Shown here in pieces: positions 1 through 12,955 of a DNA stretch of 64,000 bases. The position numbers and the translations under genes are program-made. The notes beneath the pieces were generated by a model that saw only the letters and a list, made by a program, of their open reading frames with translations, ran no database searches and was not told the DNA's origin. This DNA comes from Thecaphora thlaspeos (taxonomy: Eukaryota > Basidiomycota > Ustilaginomycetes > Urocystidales > Glomosporiaceae), in assembly GCA_900291925.1 (NCBI GenBank), contig UWYS01000011.1, positions 62,001 to 126,000 of the forward strand, read 5' to 3'. The stretch's first letter is position 1, and the number at the start of each line of letters is the position of its first letter.

Positions 1-1307
1 CGATCCTTCCGCTATGCGCGTCCCGTTGGCCTTTCTGCCGCCACCACTACCACTCCCTATCCCTACCCCTCCGGCGATGGAAGAGGAAGAGGAGAGCGAA
101 GTTATACCACCGCCTCCGCCTACACCACCACCCGGCAGTCCGGAGGAGGGTGCCATGGGCCATGCGGCAAACTCTTCGAGGATATCGTCGGCTTTTTGAA
201 AGGCCGACTCGCGAGCTTCGTAGCTGAGGTGATTGAGCGCGTTTTCGAGCACGTTTGCCGAAAAGGCGCAGCAGAGCAGCGAGAGAGCCCTCGTGACGCG
301 GAAGGCTACCGGCCTGGCCTCGGCCCCTCCGCCGCGCTGCTGCGCGTCTTCGCGGTAGAAGGCACTCGGATGGACGTTGGGCGATGCCGAGGTGAGGAGT
401 GTGAGGACCCTGCGCAGTATCGCATCCTTGCACCCGCTGTCGATGAGCGGATGCGTCGCCATGTCGAAGAGCAAGAAGTTGCGCTTCTCGGTCCGGAGGA
501 TGCCCTTGTCGACGAGCCCTTTGGCGAGGCGTTCGCGTACCTGCTTGAGCTGGTAACCGATCTTCATGACGTTCCACGTCTCGCCACTCATGAGGTCGAC
601 CCATTGGGAGACGCTCATCTTGTCGCCGCCCTTGATCATCTTGATGGACTCGTCGAGCAAGACCTCGCCCGTCATCTTGCCGTCGATGACTTCGATGGTG
701 CGGTCCGAGAGGCTGAAGCGCTTGCGGGACGCGTCCTTTGTTATGCTGATGCGGCGCCGTAAGGCGAGCTCGATGAGGATGCAGCCGCGCAGAGTGTATG
801 AGATGTTGTCGTTCCAGAAGGATAGGTAGCCCTGGGCATGAGGGTCGTGCCATGCGGTGTGTGCGAAGGGGAAGAGAGAGAGGGAGGGAGAGAGGGAGAG
901 GTCAGCACGTAGGTTCAGAGCGGCGGCGGCGGCGGTGGTGGTGGTCGTATACGTACCTGCTTATCCTTGAGGCCGAGGAGAAGGACCTCTTCCATGAGGG
1001 TGAGTTTTGGGTTGTCGCCCAGCTCCTTTTCGTCGTTGAGGTCGCGCGGGTCGTATGCGATCTTGTGGCCTCTCTCGTGATCGTAGGTTGTGATGGAGCC
1101 GGTGGCGCTGCGCGAAGCGTAGACGGCAGCGGCGCCTGCGGATGATGATGCGGAGGATGGGAGACCGGACGCGGGGCTGGCTGTCCTAGAGGGGAGGTCA
1201 TCGTCGTCGTCGAGGCGGTGTGCTGAGGAGGAAGGGTGGGAGGCTGCGGCTGTGGCAGCTGCGCCGCCTGGGCGTCGACGTTGTAGACCGCCGGCTGAGG
1301 ATGCCAT
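1..1307 (-). CDS. VPS74: Vps74/GOLPH3 (GPP34 family) Golgi PI4P-binding protein, 3' end cut by window edge
   Basis: Two exons, complement(1..831, 957..1307), with an intron of 125 nt (donor GTACGT, acceptor CCCAG). The joined frame reads MEEVLLLGLKDKQ|GYLSFWNDNISY, the hallmark of the GPP34 domain, and stays open to base 1, so 394 residues are visible. The family domain ends near residue 360 with the LEEFAAWP segment; the remaining tail is Ser/Gly-rich and the stop codon lies outside the window. Family members (about 300-345 aa) sit on the Golgi, bind phosphatidylinositol 4-phosphate and retain glycosyltransferases by linking their tails to COPI. The start at 1307 is chosen for its ACCATGG context; the frame is open a further 240 nt upstream, but that part is low-complexity leader. 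The N-terminal 90 residues are Ala/Ser/Asp-rich and probably disordered. Head-to-head with POP1. Confidence 0.9.
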
Positions 1308-1790
1308 GGTATGGTCGAGGTGAGGCGGGGATGACAGGGTGTGAGCGAAGGGCTGCGGTGGAGGAGGGGCAAGATGCGGGGCCACTGGAGGAAGGCAGGG
1401 GAAGGAGTGAGTGAGCGAGCGAGCGAGCGAGGCCGTGCCTGTTCCGACAGCGATTGGCGGGCGGCGGGCGGGTTCGCTGGCTGCCGCTGCTACTATATTG
1501 CTGTTGCTGCTGCTGCGCCCCTTTAACAACGAGGCGCCGTGGCCCAAACGCAGCAGAGCGCACTGCGTCTCGCCCGCTCGTCCGCGTGGCGTGTACCGGC
1601 CGACTGAGCTCGCACCTCACACCTCCACCGCGCCTGGTTGGAGCACCTTTTTTGACAAGAGAGCGGCCTCCTTCGTTCTTATGTTACCCTGCACTCTACC
1701 CTTCCCACCCTTCCTTCTCCCTCATCCTCCCACCCCCTTGCTCGTCATTAATCCCATCTCCGCCACTGCCGCCTCTCTCCGACGCAAGCC
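1308..1790. promoter_or_regulatory. Divergent intergenic region VPS74/POP1
   Basis: 483 bp between two divergent start codons. It is rich in C/T runs on the POP1 strand (about 1690-1770), as in many leaders of this genome. No clear TATA box or other recognisable site was seen. It must hold both promoters and both 5' leaders. Confidence 0.5.
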
Positions 1791-4700
1791 ATGCTCCCGG
1801 AAAAGAGGCCTGCTCCCTCTGGCGGCGGCAACGGCGCCGCACGACCAGCACCACGACCAGCACCACGACCAGCACCACGACCAGCACCACGACCGCCCTC
1901 GTCCTCGTCCTCGTCCTCCTTCTCCTCGTCCTCCTCCTCCCACGCCTCGCCAGCCGCAATTCATCCCAACACCAACACCAAAACCAACGCTAACTCCAAC
2001 GCCAATGCCGCCGCCGCCATTCCTTCCAACTGGAAGAAGCGCAAGTTTGAAAAGGCTCAAAATGCCAGACACATACAGACACAGATGCCAGCGTCCTCCC
2101 CCTCATCCACATCAGCATCCAGATCCGCCCTAACTACCGCTTCAGCCGCAGCACCACGGCCCTCATCCTCATCCTCACCCTCCACCGCCGACCCGCTTCC
2201 GCCCCAGCTCGACCTCGAATCTGCCATCTCCTCCAGGGCCTTCCAGATCCGCTCCTTCCAAAAGGCCCTCCGCAACGCCAAGAGAGCTAACACCACACGA
2301 GCATGGCAGCTCCTACCTCGCCACGCACGCCGTCGAGCGGCTTCCCACAACCTCCTCCGTCTCCCTACACGCCTCCGCGCAAAGGCCCGCGCAGAGCTCA
2401 GCGCAAGCAAGACCCTCGCACGAACACGCTCCCAGATCAGAAAGAGGCTCTCCGCCCACGGCGTCATTCGATCCACGCTCCGACGTCACAAGCTCGCAGA
2501 ACGTGCCGCCCATCCAAACAGGCGCTGGCTCGAGACGCACCTCTGGCATGCCAAGCGCTTCCGCATGTCCATCGATAAGGGAAAGAAAAAGGAAAACGAC
2601 CAGGGCGTCGAGACGTCGCGCTGGGGATTCGTTCTCCCAGAGACGACCATGATGAAGAGTCACAAGGCTAGCTGGAGGAGCGCTCTCGAAAAGGCCACGC
2701 TCCACGACGCCAGCTATCACACCGTCTTTCGCGTCGGAGCGGAGCGCGTCCTCGATTCCGGCGAAAAGCTTCGCGATGTCGAAAACGGGAACGGCGCCGA
2801 GTGGTCTGCGCTCTCCGAGCTCCTCGAGCAGGCACTGAAAAGGGCAGGCATCTCGTCGGCTGCGGTCGACTCGCGCGCCGTCGCCGGCGCGGTCCAGAGC
2901 AACGCTGTCCTCCGCGCCTCAACCGGGCTTGCAAAGGGGCAGGGCCACGTGGATACATGGGCCGCCATCGCCCCCGTCCGCATCCTCCGTCTCTCCCAGT
3001 TTCTCCGCTTCGTCGTACCGGCAGCGCCAGATTCAGCGTCGAAGTCGAAGCGCCAGGCCAAAATGGCGGCCCAGGAGAAGGTGCCACCCGCAAAGGATGG
3101 CGAAGCAGAAGCGATGGACATCGACTCGACACCGACGTCCGCTCCAAGGCTCGACCACGTTGACTCCATTCGCATCCTGAGGGCCGAGGCGCTTCTTATT
3201 GTCCATCCCGCGGCTGCCCTCGACCTCAGACGGGCGCTGAAGCGGGCCGAAGTGATCATGACCGACGAAGATAAGGCAGCGGTCGCGGTCGCCAAGCACA
3301 GCGTCAGGCTGACGGGCGTCCAGCTCGACAGCGCCGCCGATCCCTGGGTCGCTGCGGGAGGCAAGAACTCCAGCGTGTCCAAGCTGAAGAAGCGGAAACG
3401 AGAGCGAGAGCACGCGCCGGCGCAACAAGATTCGGGCTCCGGCAAGCCGTCTTCCAAATATTTAGCAGCACAGGCGGCGGCCGCAGCAGCAACATTAGCT
3501 GAAGGTAGAACAGCGTTGGACGCCGAGGGGTGGGCCGCGCTGGACGAACAGGTGCAGAAGCAGAGGCAGCAAGGCTTCAACATTTTTGAGCTGGTCGGAC
3601 CCGACGCAGGACGGCTGCTCGCCAGTGTGCTCAAGCCGATCGGGCGTGGTCAACCGGCGAAAGGAGCGGTCCCGGCAGCCGCGGATACGAGCTTGCCAGC
3701 ATCCAGCTCCAGCTTCAGTGGCAGCTCCAAAGAGGCTTTTCGCACCCTGAGCTGCCAATTTGCGACGCTACCACCACCGTCCGGCACAGACAAGCGAGCG
3801 AAGAAAGCCGCCGCCAGCCGTCATCAGCCTTTGCTACCGGACAACACCGTTCTCGCCTTCGAGGTCCACGACCCGCGCCTCTCCTTCCCGCCCAAGTTTG
3901 TCCCCGCCGAGACCGCACCCGAGTCGCAGAAGCACCCCATCGCCCCGTCCTCTGATCTCGCGCGCAGCCGTCTGCTGGCATATGGCTCGCAGCCTCCGCG
4001 TTTCAGCAAGGGAGAGATCGACTCTCGACGTGCCAAGCTCCCCATCCCAGGGACGAGGCTCAAGCCAGACTCGCGCGACGATGTCATTCCCGTCGTCGTG
4101 ATACGACGCTGTCTCACCTCTCGCAGGCCAGAGCAGGGTCAGACTGACGGCGGGGGTGTGGACGCCTACACCCTCATTGTCCCGCGCGGCTGGGGCACGG
4201 CCTTTTTCCTCAGCCTGGCCAACACGCATCAGAGCGGATCGAGCAAGGGCGCGCGCGTCCTCGGCCAGGCGCAGATCCAGCACCAGAGCCTCGAGATTGC
4301 CGCGTTGCGCACCGAGATACCCGACTCGATCAGAGTCAGGGCGGTGGATGAAGAGGAGAACCCCTCCCTGGAAGGTCTGTTCTTTCCGCGCGACTGGATC
4401 GGGACGCGCGCGTACGCCGAGATGGAGAAGGAGGCGGCGAGGCTGAGGAAGGAAGAGTGGGAGAGGAAACCGAAGGGCAAGAGGATCGAGCACTTTTTTG
4501 CTGACGAAGCGCGGGCCCGATGCTTATGGACGACGACGGCGACAAAGAAGGGCGACGGGAAGAAGGGCAAAGTCCGTCTCGACGACGACGACGACAAAGC
4601 GGCGTTGCAGGCGAAGCTACGGAGCGATCGAAAGGGTACAATGCGACCCTACCCATTCGGCGGTGTCGAGCTATGGAACTGGATCGAGGCCAACTCCGAG

Positions 4701-5534
4701 TCGCTTTCTGAACTCTGCCTCACTACCGCCTCAAAGACGCCCCCCCGACTGCTCGCACTCCGCCTCTCTGGCGCCTATGACGCCGACCTTCTCGCGCAAC
4801 GCATCGCCGAGGCAAAGCGCCTGGGGGCGACACTCTACACCAACGCCCTGATCCCGCTCAAGCTCCTCGCCATCCGCAAAGGAACGGTGGACGAACTAAG
4901 TTCCGTCCTGCTGCCTTTTTCTTACGAAGATCAACAGACGTGGATCCACCACGTCAACGCAAGCCTGCACCCTCTTGCATCTCTTTGCAAGAAGCAGAAC
5001 GGCAACGAGGGCGGTACGACGGCAGTATTGGATCTCGAGACGATGAAACGCGAAGTCGAACGGAGGCTGGAACGTCTTCAGCTCGGAACTTCTGCGCCCC
5101 TTCTCCCGACAGGGTTGCGACACGCGAAACAAAATCTCGAGACGCTCCTCGGTCGACGCGACGATGTCGACGCCACGGATGGCGACAAAGCGACATTGCT
5201 AGCGAGCGATACGGAGTTGGACGAGGTACACGTGCGAAGCGCCGACTGGAACCGGAGCGTAGGTGTGGTCACCAGCGGCGACTATGCTTTGGGACGCGGG
5301 AAAGGCTTTGGCGTTGCGGCCATCACGCTCAGGGCGTGGACCGAAATGGTTCGACGCGAGCAGAGACGACAAGCCGAGGCAGCACGAGGCAAACAACGAG
5401 ACGACATACCCGGCGGCGGCGGCGGTAGGAAGAAACGAAACCCAATCGAGACGCGCTTCCTCGTGCTTGTACGAAGCGTAGGGAGCGATGTAGTTCGACC
5501 CTGTACGGCGGTACCTATTCTGTTCTCTAGTTGA
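1791..5534 (+). CDS. POP1: Pop1, largest protein subunit of RNase P and RNase MRP
   Basis: Single exon of 1247 codons. Pop1 scaffolds nuclear RNase P (tRNA 5' processing) and RNase MRP (rRNA and mRNA cleavage). The N-terminal POP1 domain is visible around residues 150-260, including RHARRRAASHNLLRLPTRLR and then ETHLWHAKRFRM, both strongly conserved. The POPLD domain is around residues 770-880, with LIVPRGWGTAFFLSLANT. The C-terminal third is the usual weakly conserved part. Length exceeds yeast Pop1 (875 aa) because of an added N-terminus of about 120 residues that includes an Arg-Pro-Ala-Pro repeat and Ser/Asn runs. The start is the first in-frame ATG. The gene ends 78 bp from the stop of the convergent small gene at 5613. 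A second RNase P/MRP subunit gene, RPP1, lies at 36637. Confidence 0.95.
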   Translation: MLPEKRPAPSGGGNGAARPAPRPAPRPAPRPAPRPPSSSSSSSFSSSSSSHASPAAIHPNTNTKTNANSNANAAAAIPSNWKKRKFEKAQNARHIQTQMPASSPSSTSASRSALTTASAAAPRPSSSSSPSTADPLPPQLDLESAISSRAFQIRSFQKALRNAKRANTTRAWQLLPRHARRRAASHNLLRLPTRLRAKARAELSASKTLARTRSQIRKRLSAHGVIRSTLRRHKLAERAAHPNRRWLETHLWHAKRFRMSIDKGKKKENDQGVETSRWGFVLPETTMMKSHKASWRSALEKATLHDASYHTVFRVGAERVLDSGEKLRDVENGNGAEWSALSELLEQALKRAGISSAAVDSRAVAGAVQSNAVLRASTGLAKGQGHVDTWAAIAPVRILRLSQFLRFVVPAAPDSASKSKRQAKMAAQEKVPPAKDGEAEAMDIDSTPTSAPRLDHVDSIRILRAEALLIVHPAAALDLRRALKRAEVIMTDEDKAAVAVAKHSVRLTGVQLDSAADPWVAAGGKNSSVSKLKKRKREREHAPAQQDSGSGKPSSKYLAAQAAAAAATLAEGRTALDAEGWAALDEQVQKQRQQGFNIFELVGPDAGRLLASVLKPIGRGQPAKGAVPAAADTSLPASSSSFSGSSKEAFRTLSCQFATLPPPSGTDKRAKKAAASRHQPLLPDNTVLAFEVHDPRLSFPPKFVPAETAPESQKHPIAPSSDLARSRLLAYGSQPPRFSKGEIDSRRAKLPIPGTRLKPDSRDDVIPVVVIRRCLTSRRPEQGQTDGGGVDAYTLIVPRGWGTAFFLSLANTHQSGSSKGARVLGQAQIQHQSLEIAALRTEIPDSIRVRAVDEEENPSLEGLFFPRDWIGTRAYAEMEKEAARLRKEEWERKPKGKRIEHFFADEARARCLWTTTATKKGDGKKGKVRLDDDDDKAALQAKLRSDRKGTMRPYPFGGVELWNWIEANSESLSELCLTTASKTPPRLLALRLSGAYDADLLAQRIAEAKRLGATLYTNALIPLKLLAIRKGTVDELSSVLLPFSYEDQQTWIHHVNASLHPLASLCKKQNGNEGGTTAVLDLETMKREVERRLERLQLGTSAPLLPTGLRHAKQNLETLLGRRDDVDATDGDKATLLASDTELDEVHVRSADWNRSVGVVTSGDYALGRGKGFGVAAITLRAWTEMVRREQRRQAEAARGKQRDDIPGGGGGRKKRNPIETRFLVLVRSVGSDVVRPCTAVPILFSS
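1845..1892 (+). repeat. 12-bp tandem repeat, four perfect copies, inside POP1
   Basis: The unit ccagcaccacga occurs four times without mismatch and encodes repeated Arg-Pro-Ala-Pro in the POP1 frame. Because the unit is a multiple of three, copy number can change without shifting frame. All three forward frames are open here, which explains overlapping spurious open frames. Confidence 0.9.
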
Positions 5535-5612
5535 CTCGCCCTTTCTACCTTGGCAAAAACCCAAGTCAAACCAGACCTCGTTTGGCTAGGTGTAAAAGGG
5601 GATCGCGCCTAC

Positions 5613-6529
5613 TCATGCCGTTTCCGCCTCTGCGCGCACCTTTCTCAACCTCCTTTCCTCCGACTTGCGCTGAATGAAACTTTCCTTCCACTTTTCAATC
5701 TCTGCTTCGCTCGCCACTATACCGCGTTGACCGAGTTCGGCTCTAGCTCGATTTCGAATGAGGTTTTCAGAGGATCGTTGTTGGTCTTCGTGTGAGAGGA
5801 GGACTGTATCGGCTCCAGTGACGAATCCGAATATCGTCGCTGTGGGGTCTCCGGGTTGTTTCGATGCGGTTGGGAGGGGGTGCGGGGGGATATGAAAGGA
5901 AAGAAAAGAAAAGGAAAGGAAAGGAAGAGGAGGGTAGTGAGTGAATGAGCGAAAGAGAAGAGCAGAGACAGTAGAATCATAGAGGGACGAGGTGGGACGT
6001 ACCGCCAGAAGTCAAGAAACCTTTAAGAGCTAACGTCTGTCTCCTAACAGTCATTTCGCAGTTCGTCATCAGCTTCATCTTATCTTCCTCTCCCTCTCCC
6101 TCTCTCTCTTTTCCTGAGAAGAAACCATATTTTCAAGACACGAGAAGACGAAGAGTACGATTGGGCGAGGGGCGGGGGAAGGGGAACGTACCTAAAACCA
6201 GGAAACAGCTGATGACCCCAAAAACAAGCTGTAGCGCCAATGACAGTCCACAACGCTGCGCCTTTTATCGCAGCATTCTATTCATTTCCCCCGTCCCCAA
6301 AGGTAAAGCAAGATTTTCCATCATCCTCATGTCAAATAGACTGGACCATATTTTTTTGTCATCCCAAAAAGCGAAAGGAGAGGGGAGCAGGACGACGTAC
6401 ACGTTGGATTTCATAGGCCGATTCAATCTGATCTTCCCTATGTCTGATACGTTTAGGTGTAGATACAAGTGATGATGAATATGTAGCTGATGGTATGTCA
6501 TTATTGCTGGTGGTGGTGGTGGTTGACAT
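5613..6529 (-). CDS. Unrecognised small membrane protein, four exons
   Basis: Proposed exons complement(5613..5839, 6003..6113, 6192..6255, 6401..6529), about 176 residues; no exon is longer than 76 codons. All three introns start with GTACGT and all phases close. Exon 1 starts in ATCACCATG and encodes a Ser/Thr-rich head ending REDQIESAYEIQR. Exon 2 encodes a hydrophobic segment, LSLALQLVFGVISCFLVL, a likely membrane helix. Exon 3 encodes a charged stretch and then VRRQTLALKGFLTSG. Exon 4 encodes FGFVTGADTVLLSHEDQQR and a basic helix ending before TGA. Uncertain points: exon 2 may start at 6228 instead of 6255 (same frame), exon 3 has several possible acceptors in a GA-rich run, and exon 4 could begin nine bases earlier. 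I do not recognise the family. Topology suggests one membrane span with a charged C-terminal tail. Convergent with POP1 (78 bp) and downstream of GFA1. Confidence 0.65.
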
Positions 6530-7288
6530 GGTGATGTGTCTCTGTATGAAAGGAGAAGGGGGCAGCGGAGGGATGCGGCAAGGTGGTGGAGATGGGGAAG
6601 AAGAAAGGAAAGAGTCGCGAATGCCTTCAGTCGAGCGTGGCTGGGAGAGAGAGAAAGAGAGAGAGAGATAGAGTGGAGGTCGAGGCACCAACCGCCCAGG
6701 CGGTGCGGGCGGGCGTGCGCTCGTCCGCATCTCAACTGTGCAGCGTCGGATCTCGGAGCCTTTCTAGACGTGCCGTCAGCACGCAGCGTGCAGCGACCGC
6801 GCACAGACACTTCGCCTCCCACCAACCAACCAACCATGTACAAAGCGCGCCCACGCTGCGACTGCGGAGACGGCAATCTTTGACGACCTTCGTAAGATCA
6901 TGCAGACTGGGAGACATGGAGGGTGGAGAGACTGCGTGTGCGTGTGTGTCCACGCGCCTGTGCCCGATCAATAGGTACAGTATGGAGGGGCGGGGCGGGC
7001 CAAGGGGGAAAGGGATGACCATGTAGATTCATCTGGCCCAAAGAGACAAGGGCAAGAGGCTATACAGAGACGGACATGACAGTCTTGTGTTGTGTGATCA
7101 TTGCGCCTCGGTCTCATCTCGCGTGCTCAAGCGACAAGAAACGCTAGGCGGCCGGAAGGAACTCAGAGGCGAGCGTCGTTAAGAGGAACCACCGAAGGGC
7201 CAAGAGAGGGAAAGGAAAATGGTCCGTTGTATGAACAAGAAAAAAAAGGACAAGGAGCGCGCTGGGGGCCAACCGACCACAGCCCGGC
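6530..7288. other. Intergenic region between GFA1 and the small gene
   Basis: 759 bp holding the GFA1 3' untranslated region and the promoter of the small downstream gene, both on the minus strand. A (GA)-rich run lies at about 6645-6675. No gene or RNA was seen. Confidence 0.5.
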
Positions 7289-9888
<2,600 letters not shown>

Positions 9889-12147
9889 TGCAACAACGTC
9901 TGTATGTAGGAGGGAACAAGGAACGTGGAAGAAGCGAAGAGAGGGCGCGTTGCTTTCGAGGCTGCGGTGCTGATTCGCAGATCGGGCTGAGAGGTCCGAG
10001 CTGTGTCTGACTGCTGTCTAGAGATGGATCTGTCTGGGAGATTAAGAAGGGGAGGCTCTTTGAGACGCTGTGGTGACGTCCTACCGGTGATGGAGCGTGG
10101 AGGGGTGCGCGAGTGAAGGCGTCAAGCGTAGAGAGAGGCGAAGAGGAGGTGAAGAAGTCAAAGAGAGTGCGATGGCGGCGGGGAGATGGGTGTGAGTGAT
10201 GGTGGTAGGTGCGACAGAGGCAAGAGAGGAGGAGGAAGAGGGATAGAGGGGAAGGATAGAGAAAGGGGAGGCGGCGGCGGCGAGATTCGTCGTCCAACTG
10301 AGAGAGTTGCGCGGGTGGCCCAGGCGACACGCCGCGACAGAGCAGCAACACACAGCGGGCGGCCAGGCGGCGGGCAGGGCAGGTGGAAAAAGAGGGGCCG
10401 CGCGCTCGCGCCAGGCGGGCGTATCAGGAGGGCCGAGCGCGCGATCGACTGGAGAGGAACACAGAAACCAACCAGCCCCGTCGGCCCCTGGCCAGCCTGC
10501 CAGCCTGCCAGCCTGCATCGCACACGCCCGCCTGCGAGGGTCGGCAAAAGTTTTCCCTCTCTCCCCCTCGCTCATCGACGTCTTGCTTGCCTTGCTGCTG
10601 GCCATCCTATCGATGGTGAGCATTTCACCCCTTCTTGTTCCTCCTGCCTGCCAGCTAAGTAGTAAGTACCCAGCTAGTCGGCCAGCGGAGCCATCCGTGT
10701 CGGTCTGTTGGCTGCCAGGCCTCAAGGAGCGTGCGTACGTCGTCAAAATGAGGAGGCGGGTGCTCTGTGCGCGCGTCCTTTTGGCGCCGGCGAGACGGCG
10801 GGTTTGGTGTATTTCCATCGCAGAAAAACACGCGCCCCGCCCGCCCGGTCGGCCTGGAATTTCGCTGCAGGGCGATGAAATGGCACCGCTGCCTTTTGGC
10901 TTGAGCGAGTCAGCCTGCGCTCATCTCCGCGCCTGCCTGACGATCGGGAAGCACAAAGCGACAACACCACGCCGTCCGCGGTCAAACTGCGCACAAGCCT
11001 TCGGAGCGGGATCGTAGAGATGGACCCTAGCCTAGGCCTCGAGCTGTCAAATTTCAGCCTACCTCGTCCGCCCCAGACCCTTGAAGATCCTTGATCCTCG
11101 CCCCCCCGGACGATCCCTTGCCCAACACCGCCTCTTTTGCGATGTCGTCTCGGGGAGCCTCTACCTGACCCCCTCCAGCAAGACGGACGATCCGACCAAA
11201 AGGCCGCCGTACATACGTCCCCTGGCCTTTCCTCTTTCCCGTCGGTCCAACATCCGAGCGTCAGCCAACGACGACGTACGATTCGACCTCGACGCACGAA
11301 ATGCGACGGGCACCTCCCGCTCGACGGAGCAGGCCCGAGATATGAAGTCAAGTGTGTGGCACCATACCTGAGGCCGTCTTATCTCTGGATGAGGAACGGG
11401 ATGTAAGCCATGGCGTAGCCGTCGGGTATCCGACGACGGTGGAGCGCTCACAAGCCGGCCGTTGGCACCCGGGGCTCCGCCGCCATCTCTCCGGCGTTCC
11501 TCGGTCGCTGGAACGGTACGGTAACTGCACGACTACTGCAACACCGGCATTCTCGGCACGTGTGCCTTCATCTGACTGACATTAGGTTGCGCCTTGGCGT
11601 TCAGGAAAGATATGAGGCTGGCAGAGTACGTTACATAGAAGCTCATAAAGCGACGCCGAACAATAATCTACCGCCGGCGACGAGAGCAACAACGAACGTG
11701 CGCCGTAGGGGCAAAGTCGACAGCACGTTTAGCAGAACGACGTCGAGCGTCAAGGGCGGATCGGATGCACGTCATTTGCTGAGCGCCTCTTCTTCCTTCT
11801 TAGAGTGATCCTTGGCAGGCGTCGATGATGGACGGACGGAAGGACGGACGGACGAGGCATATCGAACGTATGTGCCGTGTCGGCGAAAGCGTGCATCGGC
11901 GTGAAAAAGCGCCGACCGGGTCAAAGCTCGTGCCGATTCTTTTCAAATCGGGTCTGAGGGGTTGGAGGAGAGGAACCGGAAGTCGGAACTCTCGGCAATG
12001 GGCGCCACCTAAAAAAGTCCCCCTCCCCCCCCCCGCCCGGCCTCGCTCACCCTTGCTGGAAAAACTTCGTCGTTCCCCCTCCCTCCTCCACCACCACCAC
12101 CACCGCCACCACTCTTCAGCCTCATCCAGCACCAACATCACACCACC
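9889..12147. other. Long gene-poor region between divergent GFA1 and the orphan gene at 12148
   Basis: 2.26 kb with no gene I can support. It must contain the GFA1 promoter and leader and the promoter of the gene at 12148. Simple repeats include GCCTGCCA-type units near 10488-10517 and GGAC units near 11829-11855. Strong splice-like signals on the plus strand (acceptor at 11585, donor at 11626, acceptor at 11803) suggest a spliced leader or noncoding transcript; see findings. Confidence 0.4.
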
Positions 12148-12778
12148 ATGCCAGCTCCCATCTCTCCTCCCGGTACTTCATCAAGATATCAACCCACCCG
12201 TCGCGCCCCCGCTCCCGGCAAGGGGAAACAACGTAAGATCTTCCCTGAAGAGCAAGGGATCTCGCACCTTCTCTCCCTCACCCACTCGATCGCAGGAGTG
12301 ACAAGCGAAAAGCTCGAGGCAAAGGCGCAACATAACAAGACCAAGAAACGCGAAATCGACGCAAAGAAAAAGGAAGACGGGCAGATGAAAGAGGAAAAGG
12401 AGAAGAGAAAGAGGGAGAATGCTGGAAGGGTGTTGGGTGGAGTGAGGGTCAAGGTGAGTCGTCCGCGCGCTCGGCTCTTCCTCTGCGTGGTGGACTATTT
12501 CCATGACCGATTACTTACCTCCTCTTAATCGATCTCTGATCTATCTCCCCTGGCCCTTTGCTACACGAAATTTGCACTCAACGCAATGCACCGACCCACA
12601 GAGCAAGGCAGAGATCAAAGCAGCGCTCAAGACTTCGTTACGGGAAAAGTCAAAGTCGAGAAAAGAGGCTAGGAAGATGAAGAAGAACGAGAAGACCAGC
12701 AATTCCGTCCCCGCCTCTGCCGCCGGAGAGACGACAGCGAAGCCAAAGAGGAAGAGTGTCTCGTTCGCTCTTCCCTGA
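12148..12778 (+). CDS. Unrecognised lysine-rich coiled-coil protein with RVxF-like motif
   Basis: Two exons, 12148..12453 and 12602..12778, with a 148 nt intron (GTGAGT donor, CCACAG acceptor, phase 0), giving 160 residues. The start sits in CACCACCATG. After a Pro/Ser-rich head come IFPEEQGISHLLSLTHSIAG and then two Lys/Glu-rich helical stretches on either side of the splice junction (around residues 60-95 and 103-130), predicted to form coiled coil. The C-terminus is PKPKRKSVSFALP-like: KSVSF fits the [RK]x(V)x(F) docking motif for protein phosphatase 1. The composition is like that of small nucleolar or ribosome-biogenesis factors, but no domain is recognised, so the function is unknown. 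Convergent with DSC1 (177 bp between stops). Confidence 0.8.
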
Positions 12779-12955
12779 GTCGTTGCTGCTTCTTGTTCGA
12801 CTTTGCCGGTATACTTTATGCATAGCGACGAAGAAGTCTTTCAGATGCGACCTAGCTTCTTGGTTCTGTATCCCGTCGCAATGCACACTTCACAGTCACC
12901 GCCTCTCTTGATCGCTTCAAGGTGATATTGACATTCAGAGTGTCTGAGAGTCGCG

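Noticed and set aside
2717..3634. Antisense open frame of 305 codons inside POP1
   Set aside because: Mirror of the POP1 coding frame in GC-rich codons; composition Ala/Ser/Arg, no domain.
10081..10818. Minus-strand open frame in the GFA1 upstream region
   Set aside because: Ser/Leu/Pro/Arg-rich with no domain; consistent with leader or promoter sequence.
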